The notes beneath the pieces are model-generated. The model was given only the letters and a program-made list of their open reading frames with translations, was not told the DNA's origin and ran no database searches. 64,000 nucleotides of DNA, from contig NC_089722.1 of the NCBI RefSeq assembly GCF_035083965.1, forward strand, positions 21,879,142 to 21,943,141, given 5' to 3'. Of the stretch, positions 11,901 through 26,900 are shown one piece after another. This DNA is from Branchiostoma lanceolatum (taxonomy: Eukaryota > Chordata > Leptocardii > Amphioxiformes > Branchiostomatidae). The translations under genes and the position numbers were made by a program. Position 1 is the stretch's first letter. Each line of letters opens with the position of its first letter.

Positions 11901-14900
11901 GGGTTGTTAGAATTTGTGCCTTTCCTAAGGCCACAACGTCTAGCCAGGAATGCTACAAAATGATCATGTGACCTCTCGATCTCGTATTTACTAGCCTACA
12001 TGTAGCTACTCGGCCATTGGACAATCATAGAATCCAGAACCATACTGATAAGTTAACACATACAAAATTGCATTATGATGTAATTCAGGACGCTAAAAGA
12101 TCAGAGGGGAAAACCAAAAAAATTATTTCTTCACTCGAGCTTTTTCACTTAGATCTATAGGGTTTACAGAGGATATTATTAACACATATATTCAATCAAG
12201 TACAACTGTGCATAAAACCTACTGTTTTATTCTGCCCAACTGAAGCGAGAATCTTCGCATCAGGAGACCACGAGCAGCTGTACACCCAGCCGTTGTGACC
12301 CTTTAGGGTCTTCTTCATGTTGCCGTCGTCGTTCAAATCCCAAACCTGAAAACATACATTTGTTATGAATATGATGACTGTCATACTAACCACATAAGAA
12401 TGATTATAGTACATTTTGTAAAACTTGCTTGTCTGAAAACATGAAGGGAAACGACATGAACAGGTTGCAGCATACCAAGCAGAAATCATACACATATTCA
12501 TGAATAAGGTTTTAAAAGGATACAAACATACTTAGGTCAATGGGAAAAATTCATGGGCTCACAAAAAGTGGCCACAATTACCAGTGACCTGCAATGCAGA
12601 GGTACCCAAAAGGCTAGGTTTAACTGTACTGCATTGCAAAATCAGTAACTCTGCCTACATCATTACATGCATCCTATGCAGTTTGGCCTTTGGTACATTT
12701 GGGTTTATAATCGCCAAAAATTTAACCAAATAGAGTAAATGCTGCTCTATACAATCAACAGGCAAGGGCTGTAACACACCATGACCACTTTATTCCTGTT
12801 TTCTGCCATATTTGCTTCTAACTACTAGTATAAAATCTGTATCCTTTTAACTGGCCAAACTGCAAGACTATCCCTTTCTGCAAATCTCAACAAAATTGCT
12901 GCAAATTACAGGCTGGCATATGTTGGCTCCTAATATCTCTCCATAGCAACAACAACCACCAGTCAGCATTTCCTGTCAGTGATCATCATCTTGTGATATT
13001 AATAATGTACTTCATTTCCTAGCAGTACTTGTAATTGTAGTTGTTACATGCTTCAATATTATCAATCTACTAATTAGAAGCATATCCTGTTGTGTCTCAT
13101 TGTTTGTCAGCATGTAACTTTACTGATGTACATGTCCTTCAAGTTCAACCACAACCGTTCAGCAAAAGGAATTCTTTGCATCTAAATCTTAGAAATTCCG
13201 CATGGAGACAAAATAACATTTTCAGTTCTGAATAGATTTCCTTTTGGGGTAGGCCACAAAGTCATGCCCAAGATAGAGATGATGTAATAATTAAACATTT
13301 TGAGGACTTCCTTTTCAAATCCCAGGAGCCAGGAGACTGTACTACTTCAAGTACTTGCCTCTTGTGTTTCACTTGAAAGGGTTATCAACCATTTAAAAGA
13401 TAGGGCAATCACAATAGCAGCAACTTTTTGTACTGTACAGTCTTGACAGAGGTCTTGCACTATCCAAATGTCATCTGGTTTGGGTTGAAAAGTTGAGAGA
13501 CTTGTACATCAGAAAAGTTGCCAGGCTACCTGCCGAAACCACAGATAATTCCTGCACTGAATTGTTCAACTGAAACAAAACAAAAGAGTTAAATTTCGAG
13601 CTGGGTGGTCCTGGAAGATGGAACAGTCACATGCAGAGGTAAGGGCTGACACCCTGTGTAGCGCCCGCCTGTACCTTGAGGGTTTTGTCTCGGGATGCGG
13701 ATGCCAGGAACATGCTGCCATCAGGAGCGAACTGCAGGTCTCTGATCACCTCTTTGTGATCTATAAGGTACAACAGGATGCCACCTGCAACACAGGAGGG
13801 GGCAAGAACAGGCATCAGCAACTGAAAATATCAATTTCTTAAATGTAATTTATGGCTGTCTCCAGGACCCGTCCCTCCGTTCGGCCCAAGACTGAAAATT
13901 GGTTGTTGGGACGGAGAAAAAATTTCACCCAATCCGTCCCAAAAATCTGAACTTCCTGACATGAAACTGATTAAAAATCAGTGTATTTTTGTAAGCTAAG
14001 AAAGGCAGATTTAACAATGTCATGGACTCCCAAACAATGAGAGCCATGTGGAACCGAACAAAAATTCAATGCTGGAGACAGCCCTGATGTACATACAATT
14101 AGGCCACACCAATATTCAATCAAACGGTTCTCGGATATTCTAAAAATATGCTTGACTGGAAAAACAAGAAAATAAAGCCTGAGATTTATCACTTTATTTC
14201 TTGGTACACTCAGTTTTAGGGATTGAATAGATCTAAGATTTATGATGTCCTCTAGCTAAATTTTCACCTTTAAAATGTCTGACAACCATGGAAATAAATT
14301 GGTGTGGCCCAATGCATAAGGACTACAACCGAAGCAGACCCATGGTTCAAATCTGCAAGATGACTGATTTTACATTTGTTAAAATGTTACAATATTCTAC
14401 TTGCATCATCAGCATATACAATGTATCTTCATGTCAGTGCATGACAGCAACTTTCTTAAGTACAAGTTACATGCACAGGTACAATGTACATGAATGATAG
14501 AATTTTCAACAGCACATAAACCAAATATCAAATATCTAGGTGCAAAGGTGCACCCACAGTCAAAAATTAGGTGCACAGCTCCAATTTTGGGTGCACACAG
14601 GTGCACATGCACCCAGTATTTCGAGCCCTGTGATCATTGGGTTATTTTGAGACCATCATCACAAGAATATTTGATCCCAGATGTTAGGGACAAGGAGAAA
14701 TAATAACATAAATACTTTTGATATATGTATAGGTTCTTTACCTGTAAACATTAAAAGAATGGAAAGTCTCTGTTTCAATAATTGTGATATTTTTGTGATA
14801 TGTGTTTTCTTTAAAATTCTAAAGCATGTCATGATATTATATGACATTGTACATATGCAATACTGTAAACTGATAGGTAAACAAAGGGCCAACACGTACA

Positions 14901-17900
14901 TTTTTGTACGTCAGCCCCATAATACTAGTATGACCTTAGTGGATGATATCAAAATAGAAAAGCATTCATCATGATTTATATCTGTCCAGTGGCGGAAAGC
15001 TTCTGCCATTTGCCTTGCCAAATGACCTTGCTCTTTTCTAAGACACGACATGTAGTTCTGTGCTACCTCAGAATGACATCTGGATGAGATCATAGATTAT
15101 AGGTGTCATCCCAAGCTTTTTCAAATGTAGATATGAAGACTTTCAACTTAAAATCAAACTTCATGAAGAAAACCATGCTTTTGTTTCATTGTCTCGATAC
15201 AATAGTAGTTTTTTTTAGAACCTTCCCTCACCTGTCTGGCAGGGCCTATAATGAAATGTCTAGGACTGGTGTTGTTGTGATGCTTTCACCCACATGTAGC
15301 CCAGTACACTACAAGTGACCTATTTGGAGGTAAGTGACCTTGCTGAAGTTATTCCCTAGTTACTTGATGACTGACAAGAAGGGGGCAAGGTGCAAGGCAA
15401 AACAATCTTTATCAATATCAGTTTCTAGGGAATCTCCATATGCAACCATCTTAAATTTCAGTTACAAAAAAATGCTGCCAGCTCAAACCATGTTTTACCA
15501 AGAGTAAATCGCCTAAGGGCTTTCAAAGGACTAACAATGTAAAACCAGGGGCTCTGAAAAGGGTGTTTCTTTTGCTGCAACATCATTGGATGGGTCTCAA
15601 TCTGTTCTTATGTTCCATTGTATATTTCAATTGTGTAAGACCTGTTCTTTGTTGGAAGTACACTTTGAAGATGGCCTTTATAAAAGAGACCTGAAATAAA
15701 CTGAAGATAAACTGGCACCACTGACTGACTGAATCCTTATGTATATACACATACTTTCTACTGGCATCTACATCATGTATTTGTGGGTGGATGGACTCAA
15801 CAACTCACCTGTATGAACATACACGTACATGTACATTCAATTTTAATATGTTGAGGCTTTTCACCATACTGTTCTTGATACTAAAATGTACTTTCCTATC
15901 ACTGACACTCATCTGTAACACAGACCTAAAACATTTTGCCCACATACTGTAGGGTTAAGTATCCCTGTTGACAGCTTATCTATAATTCATGACTTGGGAC
16001 CTTCTGGGAGATAGACCTTTTCTTTGTAAACCGTAGGCTTAGTTAGCACCAGAGAGATGTCATACCTTTATGTCCATAGGACAATTGTATCTACAAAGGG
16101 TTTAGTGAACTTGAACTGGATGTAGACCAAAAGTTGATCTACGTTATGTGATTAAAAAACAACAATTTTGGTACGCAGACAAACCTAAACAGGGGCGCCG
16201 GCTAGGTTGAAAAAGGAAACAAATGAAGAGCATGTAATGAAAAGTAAAACATTGCATGTTTTCTCACCTGTTGAAACGTCCCATGTTTTGATTCGTCCAC
16301 TCTGCAGCCCCGTAGCCAGAATGAGGTCTTTGCCGAAGTTGAAGCGGTGGAAGCTGATGTTGACGGTGCGGTGACATTTGGAAGACACGGACGAGCCGAA
16401 TGCTACGGCCCACACATGTTCTCCACAGTCTATCACCTTTTCCTTCGGCGTTGGCAATGTCTGTTCTCCTTGTTGTTTACCCTCATCTTCTTCACTGCAG
16501 ATATCAAAGAAAGAAAGAAACAAGTAGACTTGAGTTTGCCTAATGTCTTATGCCTTACATGTATGTCTGATACTGGTAAAGTGTACCATATAAAATGATA
16601 TATATACTACTGAGTTCTTGTATGAGAAACAAGTACATGTAGACTTGAGTTTGCCTAATGTCTGATGTCTGATACTGGTAAAGTGTAACAAGTTCTTGTA
16701 CAAAAAGTGAAAAACATGCAAGTTTTGCCCATACATTTACTCTCATCTCCCAAATAAACATACCCCCCGGAATAAACATACCCCCCGGACAAATTTTCAA
16801 AATCTAATAAACGTACCCCCCGGAATAAACATACCCCCCGGACAAATTAACCAAATTTACAGATAAACTGTATCTGAGGGAAAGAAGATGATAAGGTAGC
16901 TGTAGGCTCTCTTTATTCATTTATGCCTGTCTGAGGACCATACCAGTAAAGTGTATAAATATTGAACAGAATTACTGCACACAACTTGTTCATCTTCTTG
17001 CTTGCCACTTCAAAAAAATATAGTAGTAATGTTGAAAAATTGGGCATAGGTTCTCTGCTATGAAGCCTAACCGGAGGCCAACGGTGCTTTCAAATTCAAC
17101 AAGTGAAAAAGCAATTGATCAAGGAAAATTGTTGTATATACTTACATATAATCAAAACATGACAAGTAGTCACCAAACACTTTCAAAGTCTACTCTTTGT
17201 TTTTAAACATATGTATCAACATTTAGAACATGAACAGAAGATTTCAATATCCTGAATATATGGTCATCACAGGTAAGTTATTTCTTATTTGTAAAAGCCA
17301 AAGAGAAAAGGAAGAACTATGACATGTATATGATGTAACTTTTTATCTTTCCCTACTTGCCTTTTATCTTATATGCATTGCATATAGAAATTGGATTTGT
17401 AAACATTACGATTTGTAAACATTACATGCCACAAATTATTGTGTTGTGTCAAGGACATTATCATATTATAGCAAGGACAATATTATATAATGTTCTGGTT
17501 TTTGTTGTTGCAATCCAAATGATTTAAAATCCACAAATCACCCTTGTATGTAGCAAAAAACATAAATTTGGAGAAACTAAATTGTCAACAAATTTGTGAG
17601 AAACCTCAGGCCTTTTCCAATGTTGCCACAAAGCACAAGGTTCTCATGTTACACATGAAAAGTTGAGCTAGACACAGCGGCGCCACAGACAGAAAGGGGC
17701 GGGGCTAACAGAAAGTTTCACCCATATTCCTAGAAAGCTCTGGTATTCTTTCTGTAGAGGGGTGATCTTTTCTAATGCATTTTTAAGTGATAATAACGGT
17801 GACTAGATTGCAATTCAATTTTATATATAGACTTTGATATTAAAATTCTCTTTGTACAAATGCAAAACGTCTTTCTGACCAAGGCAAAGGAGTTTTATTT

Positions 17901-20900
17901 GTACATAAAAAAGAGTTGTTTCCCCTTCTTCGAAGTGAGCTCTTCCATGACAAAACGTTCCCACGGCCAGAGTCACTGACGTCCAATGCGTTACTCACTT
18001 TACTAATACTGTGGCGATTCTCCAAGCGCTAAATTTCCATGTTTGTGGTAGGATTGAAATGTTTTGATATATATTGAAAGTAATTACACAGTTTTTTGAT
18101 GCTAAGACACTGTTTTTTTTTGTGGCGTTGTTTTTATATTTTCATTTTGGGAAGGACTGTATCTCACGTGAGTAGAGAAATTTACATGCGTTAAACGTAC
18201 TTGAAACACTTTGCGCCGCTGGCATGTATATTTTTTTCTGATCAGCGTGCTTTAGTTTACGATGTAAACAGAGACTGTCAAAGTTGTTTATACAAAAAGA
18301 ATTGCATTTCAAAACGTCAGTGTGGCGTCTTATTTTCTCCCAATAACAACGTTGACTTTGTAGTGTCATAGAGATCTACCGATACGTTACGAGTTACGCC
18401 GGAATTTCACAAAGGTCGGGTCATACCGGCAGGGAAATCAACGCCGCTTGGCCGAAAAATAGCAAATTATGAGCAAAAATGCCGGGGAAATATGGGCAGG
18501 AAAACCCAAACTTTCAATTTCAATGGGATCCCTGGTTAGCAAAACTCTGATTTTTAAAAAAAATAATAAACGTACTGTCCAAAATAAGAACGTACTGGGT
18601 GGATTTTGAGGCTGAAAAAAATAAACGTACCGGTACGTTTATTTGGGAGATGAGAGTAACCTATTCTAGCCCCAGGTGATCCAAACCATGCAAATTCAAG
18701 CATATGTGTACATGTCCCATAGCAAATCAACCATAGGGGCAGCATGATGTTCTATATAAAGACATCAGACATTACTTACATGTATTTGAAGTTATAGTGA
18801 GTCTGTCAACACCCAATTACGATTACCACTGTGCAGTCAAGCTACTATAGTCAAGCATTGTACTTGTCCACACAGCCCTAACAAATACTGAAGGCCAATT
18901 TTGCCCTGCAGGACTGCAGTGGAATAATCAGTTTGTGTAAGATGGCATTTGTCCAACTCTTACCCCACAGGGACGTTAACTGATAGTAATCCTACTTTGA
19001 CAAAGGTAAATACAGTCTAAAGGCCATGAAAAATTAGTGTCTTTGGATCTGAATCCAACAAAATTTTCACAAAACTCAAAAGGAATATCTCATTGTAGGC
19101 ATAGTGCCACACATATGAATATGACTTTTTTTATGAGTATGAAGAATGTATTGGTTTGCATGTTCTATGAGAAGCAAATTAACCTTTCTAGCAGGCAAGG
19201 TGTGTTATTGGTTGCAAGGGACTAGTTTTAGGTTACATGAAGCTGGTCAAGGGACAGACACTACAAATAGTACATCACATGCATACAAAGGATTAAAATA
19301 CCAATCAAATTCCCTAGCCTACACTTTTTGGCACGAATCGTTCAGTTGGTTTACAGAGATTAGACAAACTACGGACTTCTGGTCAGAAAACAGAGTTACT
19401 GATAATTGAACAGTGTAAACTACAGAAACACTACTTGTTCATACAAAAGTTATGATTACATATTACATGTTTTGTACCGTACTTACATCTCATTATTGTT
19501 TATCTTGTGTTTCCATGGGACCAGTCTCACCAGCCTGTGACCACACGACCAGGCGAAGTACGAGTTATCGGGAGCGAACGCACTGCACCATGTCTCCGCT
19601 CCGGCTTTTTGGTCGTTGGGGTTTCCGCCTGGTTTCAGCTGGTAGAGTATTTCTGCGTCCGCTGTGAGGGTGGGGATACATGGCAATTGTATTAAAGAAA
19701 CATCACAGGTTCTACTACTACAATGACAGGTATAAAGGCAAACCTGCCGCGCTGCGTGCCTGCATAGCTGGTGTGTCACGCCAAAGGACGGTTATAGCGG
19801 CTATGCAGATACACGAAACATCTACACCTTCAAAGGTTTGTTTCTAATCTAACATTGAACACAAATAAATAACTTCAAATTACTGGCAAATCTACATTTG
19901 TGTAAACAAGAATTAGTGACAAAATGTACATAAATAAAATGAAAATGCAATATTCTTTTTCAACTCAAACACGTGCACAATGACTCACTATATATTGTAG
20001 TCATGTTCCTAATTTCATTCCCCAGCATACTGCAGCTGCTGGTACTACGTGTACCAGTTTCAAGCGCATTGTGCTTTTAATAGTCTCATGGCTATGTGTC
20101 AGACGAACCACAGAAATCTTTATTTGCTTCAAATCTACGTCATGGAAGGCCATCTGTGACCTGGGGCCTGAACTCTTGCTGACATCATCATACCTACAGA
20201 GTTTTGACACATAAAAACTTTCAGTGAACATGTTGTTTCACACTAGTTAAATATTGGTAGTACTTAGCTAGTATGGTACAATGTCTTCAATGGTCTGTTA
20301 GTGTTAACAATCAGTTCATTTCCAGCTGTCACCAAATCTTGTTGGCCAGTCAGTTCTAAATTATCTATTGCCATAATGGAAACCCCAGACGACACTAAAT
20401 TTGTACATTTGTAACTGAAGAATCTGTCTCATAACCACAAAGATGACCACCACATCTCAATATAGTTCAATGAATAGTACACGTATAACTATAAGCAATT
20501 GCAAGTATGCTCCTGTTAAATTATCCGCAAACATGTCATCTATAGCCTGTGAACCTAGCATTAGGTAGTTGGTCCACTTAATTTGACATGCACAAAACAC
20601 TTTCCCAACATGTACAATGTATATTAAAAAAGGAACAAAATAGAAGACCATTCTTCTTTAAGTACTGTAACAGGTAAAAAATTATGGCTGACACTGACAG
20701 AATGATAATTATGGCTTGTACATTCTACATGTGGCAAACTGCGCCTACTTACAGTTACATGTATGTTGTACCACACACATACAGTAACACACTCCTTTAT
20801 TAGCCATTCTCAATGATAAGCAAGTATCATAATACAAACAAATTAAGAAACAATATCAAATGACTATTTTATTCACCTAGGATTGGGCCTAGCCTCTCAT

Positions 20901-23900
20901 TACAACTCCAAGAAAAGTTCTGGTTTTTATTACCAGTAGTTTTCCCATGTATTTGTTTGACTGGTTCTTGTTTGGCATACATGTAGCATAAAATGGTATG
21001 AATGGTTATTTTTAAATGCATGATTCCAGATCTGGTTTAGACTAAAAGATCCTGAGACAATCTACTTGCAACTTCTTTCTAAAGGTATTCTAATAAGCCT
21101 GTAAATCCTATAGTAACATGATAAGTAGGAGTAAAGATGGGGGAGACTATGCTTGAAGTTTCTTGGCACAGTTTGTATGGTCTGACTGCTGCCAAGTCAA
21201 GAGACCTCAAGAGACACTTGACAAGTACTACAACCCATGTACTGTAGATACATGTATGTAAGCTCTATAAAATGCACAGTGCTATGATTATGAAGAGCTG
21301 CATGTAGCTATAGTATCACACAGATGAAGTACCGCTAAATGTATTTACATGTACCTGGTGAGTGCATGTGTTCATTGCTCACCTTGTTTGTAATAATCCT
21401 CATGTGGAGGGAAATACTCAATGTCTCCAATGAAATCATGATTCTCACAAGGCGACTGCTGACACAAGTCTCTTCTTGACTTCATCAAACAGTCAATGCA
21501 GGTACAAACATTCTTGTAGTTTCTATAGCACTCCTCGCAGCTACAAGGCATATCCATGTCCGCATTACTTGAAACACAGTTTCTGACGAATTCATAGTAT
21601 AACTCCATACTCAGTTAAGTTCAGTAATTTGTACGATCTTCCCTGGAATCCTTGGCAGAAGGGATAAAACAAAAGACTCCTGTTAGTTCTTGATCAATGA
21701 ATTAGCTGAATTATAGGTGAAATTAGCACAAGGGTAGAAAGTTGGCTGGTAAGAGGCTTTGATTTGTGGATTTGGGGTTAAATTGTAAATTGAGGAGTAA
21801 AAACTAATAAGTATGCTTCATTTTAGATGCCCAAACTTTCTCTGACCTGTTCAAATGTAGTGCTAAGTGTTATTCCTGTCTCAGAATGAATTTTAGTAGA
21901 CCAAAACAATAATGCAGAATTTACAGAAAAGAAACCGTTTCCAACTCAGAGTAATGTAGTAAAAATGACCTGAGGCATCTCATGGTGTGCCATGTGTCTG
22001 TACTGTAGTGTGGCCTGACTGCTACATGTACGTGCACAGAGGCATGTCTCATCTGGTACTGTTTTATGTCACATTTCTGCTTTATACTCACAGCTCAATA
22101 ACAGCACTGTTTGTACATGTGTACCTCTACATTTGTACATGCACCTTTGATCAAGACCATAGTACAGAAAAAGGTAGTTTTCACATTGGCTATGCTTTCT
22201 TTTCTTCCACCGAGGTGACAACAACAATTATGTTCATTTCATCTGTTACAAACATGAATTTGAGCAGGTTCCCACTTTTACCGAGCAAAGCTTATTAAGT
22301 GCTTGTGAAAGATTTTTTAACTGGATAACATGACAACAGGTTTTATGTAACTGTGTGAAACAGGTGGAGTTTCATTACTAGTTCACAACGTTTATGGTGT
22401 TCCTGTTGTCCACAAACGGCCAAAAGGTCTTGATTTACAGTTTGTGTGTGTGTCACAGTGTTACAAAGGCTGCCAAGATCAATACTTTGCACTGCAATGC
22501 AGTCCGACATGTAGGCCACATGCTCGATAGATGATCATGACCCACCCTTATTTCAAAACATTTAGAGATTTGGGGGGCTACCTGATTTACAAAAAACACT
22601 AGACTTCTACATTTCTAGATTGTACATCACAAAAAGCTTACAGAAAAGGCATCACAGTTGTTTTTTGATAGAATTTCATATGAAAACACTTGTTTTGGGA
22701 AAGAAAGACTGGTTGGACGTCTTAGGTGAACCACATTGACCCGCGTGCCCAGAAAAACAGAAGCACAACTGAATCCACAGTAAGCCTAAAGCTAAACAAG
22801 CCAACAGTTTTAGTTCCAAATAGGAAAGCTAACACAAGACAGCAAATGTGAATGATTTACCTAGTACAACAACGTTCAACACTCACCAGGCCTGGGTTAA
22901 TGTGTGATGGTATATACACGTAAACAGCCCTGGCACGTAGCTAGCTACATGTACTCCTTCCCAGAATGCACACCCCACAGGCCCCAACGCCTGGCTCCAA
23001 TGACAAACACAGATCAAATGCCATAACCAATCAGGAGGGAGAACCAAAGCACGCCCCAATCCAGCCTCTTGGGGGCAAAGGTTAGAAAAACAGAGTTGTT
23101 TACCTTCTAGGATACTGGAGTGAAGTACAGTATTGTGTGTAAACCAGAGATGTTTTCAGTTCAAATTTCTTTTACTCACACATTTAGGACTCCAATGTTT
23201 AAACTACTAGTATTGTGAACTACATGTACATGTATGTCAGTCTCAATGGTATTCAAGCAATTATAAATTAATAACGTCACTGGCTTGACGTCATGTGACG
23301 TAGCTGGTTCACCCCAGTTATACTCATCTAAATATGCATGAAGGCCATTCCAGCCAGTCTGAACTGGCTCAGAGTGGATATTGACATAGACAAGATACAT
23401 GTATATAGGATGTACACTCATCCACTGGGGTATGGTACTATAAATAGAGCAATGACTTGGACTTGATTGAAAATGTAATTGCTTACACCACGTTCAAATG
23501 TGTTACAGTGGTAGAAATACTTTTTTTCAGTGTTCTGCAATATTGCAGAATGTCAAAATTTTTTTCTGCAATTTGAAAATATTTTCTGCAAATACACATG
23601 CCTCCATACTACATGTAGAACTTTCTCAACTTAATAATGCCTACTTACTTACATTATATCTAGAGCTTTGCAACATTGCTGTAATTCTTTATTCTCTCAC
23701 TCTATCTTTGATTATCACTAGCAAAGTTTTTAAGAGGAATAACATGCATGTGTGTGAAAAATATTCAAATTAATAGCGAAAATTGCAACAGCAAAAGTAC
23801 ATTTATTCAATATCAATCAAATCAAATATTCGTTTGATCATTTCAGTATGTGTATCAAAATTAAAAACAAATTCAACAGCCTGGACAAGGGAATTATATC

Positions 23901-26900
23901 CTTGCGAGAAATACGTGTTGATGCCTATTATGATTAATAAATAAGATTGCACGACCTGTGCCACAGCCACGGCCCACAGAAAACATGACGAAAACTGAGA
24001 AAAAGAAATAAAATTCAAAATAAAATGCTCTTATGCAAACCTTGGCCTCCGTGTAGTTTTTTTGTATAAATCTGAAACATTGATATCGGTTTCAAACATC
24101 GGACTCCGACTTCGGAGAGACTCCAGAGATGTCCCGGCAATGTCAGTTTTTCAAGTGGGTGCCCCCCTCCCCACCGTGTCGGCACAGGAGAAAATGTTCC
24201 GCCTTTTCCACACAAGGCGGTGCTCAATATCTATCTGAGTAGTTCTCAACTTCATCGCTACCATCTGGACTTCAAGGACCAAGGGCTAATGTAGTGGCCA
24301 CCGTTTCGTTCCTTCTGTCATCGCGCCCATGCCCCATGCTTGCGACATAACGTCACTTGTTTACGATAGAAACATCCGGGAATTGTTTTCCTGACTTTTG
24401 CCGACCCCAAGATCGTGACCGCGGAGATTAGCGAGGGTTGACGGAAATGCACGAATTTGTCATTTTCTCCCATGATTCGTCCCCGAAGTTATCACGGAAA
24501 GTGTCGAAACCCCTCGAAAAAACTGACCTCAAGTAGCACCAGGCAGTCGGAACGCACCGAAACGCCGCCATCTTGCGCGGCGCTGTGGGCTTCAGTTTAT
24601 TTACAGCGCCGCTAGTTTGCTTGGTACTAGTAAGTCTATATAATCTCCTGAATTGAGAGCCATTGATTCCCGACTCTGATTTTTTTCTTCTGCAAAATTG
24701 CAGATTGTTTAATTTTTCTTCTACAATCTTGAAAATCTTTATGCAATTTGCAGATTGCAGACGGGTATTTCGAACGCTGTGTTACATTATAAGTAAACCA
24801 ATACAAGCTAGCAATTAGTAAACCATTAACATTTGTGTATTTTTCCATCAGCCACTAATGTTGCTATTGAATGTAACAATAATGTAAGCACTGAGAATCA
24901 ATCATATCATAAACAACATTTTTGTACTTGTTTATTGAAAACGTTATGTAACATAACATCAACCTTATGAGACAGAACTGCAAATTTCCAATTTCCCTGA
25001 AAGACAATACTACTAATAGACAATACTACTACTGCCTGAGAACTTGAGCCTGAGAAGTAAACTTCATATGTTAGACTGATGATAAAAGTTATCTACATCT
25101 GAGTGACCTAACCAACCAAGAGTTTTCAGGACCAGACAATCCAGAGTCAGGTGTATGTCTCATGCTACTGCCTGGACTTGGATCGTACAATATATTGAAA
25201 TATTTACTACACTGTGCATTTGGGCCTCAAAGTCATTTAAACAATCGATTTCTGGTAGTACTTTATTTGCACATATGCACATGTACTGCAGGTGCAGCTT
25301 TTAAAATGTGATAGATGCTATTGTTCCCAGTAGAGGTGGGTCAATCATATTGAAATGGTGGTATCACCAATTAGGGATGACATAGGTTAAGTTTCACTTT
25401 CTCTGGCCAATGGATATACAACTTACATGTAGCCACGGATGTTGTGTCACTGACTGATAACGAGTCCTGGGCCTTCCACAATTGAATCAACACACAATAG
25501 TGATAAGTGAACCTACGCTAGTCTAAATCAAATCTATGCATTACATTTACAACTCATACCAAGTGATGGCAGAGAAGATTTTTTGCTCTATTTTTAAGTA
25601 TTTATAAATATAAATCTTTAGCGTGGTCCCTTCAGTTAACTGAGTAACTGATTTCCAAGGGAGCCCTTAAAATTGTGCCTGTAATTATATACGATAGGAT
25701 TCGGCCAGGACACACTTTTCCAGTATTCTGCCAAAGATCAGTTACTAAACCATTTGTGCAACATGCATGAAACACTTGTTGGTATATTTCCCCTGGCCCC
25801 TCATACCAACTCTTAATTTGTTACCCCCCCCCCCCCCCCCATCAAATTTGGATTCTCTATTACTATCAGAATTCAGATGTTGTCCATATAAATATCCAGT
25901 TTGTGTCCGAACCAACTGGACACAAGAGCTGAAGGCTTTCCAAATCATATTATAGCCATCCATAGATCAGGAAGATCTTCCAAGCATGCAAAGAATTTGG
26001 GTCAACCATAAGGGGACAGGAGTAATCCTAAGGCCACACCTAGCCTGACGAATCACACTCTAGTGGCCGCCATCCCCCTAGGTTGGGGGTCAGTAACCTC
26101 CGGCCGAGAGCTTGTGTAAATACAGGCTAAGGCCACACCAATTTAATTTGTTGGTCTTCAGAATCCCAACACCCCCCCCCCCGCTTCTATTTTTCTCAAA
26201 TTGAAAAAAATCATGACACTTCCCATTCAGGAAAGTTTTACTCATTGCATACAATTGTTTTCTTGTAAAGCCAAATTTCCACAATTTCCCAGTATAGTAA
26301 AATGATCTTTCTGGCTTTACAAGCTCCCTATGCAGTTTTCGTCTACCAATGATTTCATCTTCAATCATGAATGACATATATACATACATTGTAGTTATAC
26401 AAAAACTACTTTTAATAATTTTCAACAAACAGGTTTATCTTAATTTCTATTCTACCATATAATGGTTATATAATGGTAGTACCGGGAAGAGTTGATTGCC
26501 TGCCATAGAATTTTTTTTCGAGCTGAAAACTAGTGAATGATTCCTATTATTCTTTGTTATGTAATGCAACAGTAAGCCCCTATCTTCACCCCAGCAATTT
26601 TTCCAAATTTTCTTTTACGCGCTGTCGCTCCATACTTTTTCTGAAAAAATCTGAGAACCAAGAAATTAAATTGGTGTGGCCTAACTAAGAAACCAATACT
26701 AGTACAAGACCAAATACTTAATAACGAGATGCAACAGTTCCTGACAACATTCAATCATGAGAAGTATATCATTCAATAAACAAAGGTGTCTGTACCAAAT
26801 ATACACCCTAATGATGCTAGTGAACATCTGACCTTACAAATCATACTTACAGTTATAATATTTGATTAAATATGCCATCAGGTAAACAAAGTAAATTCTG

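Noticed and set aside
24528..24571. ATG of the CpG-rich pocket as a third coding first exon of WSB
   Set aside because: It ends in phase 2, which does not match exon 2, and splicing to the leader of exon 1b meets stops. A non-coding leader is more likely.
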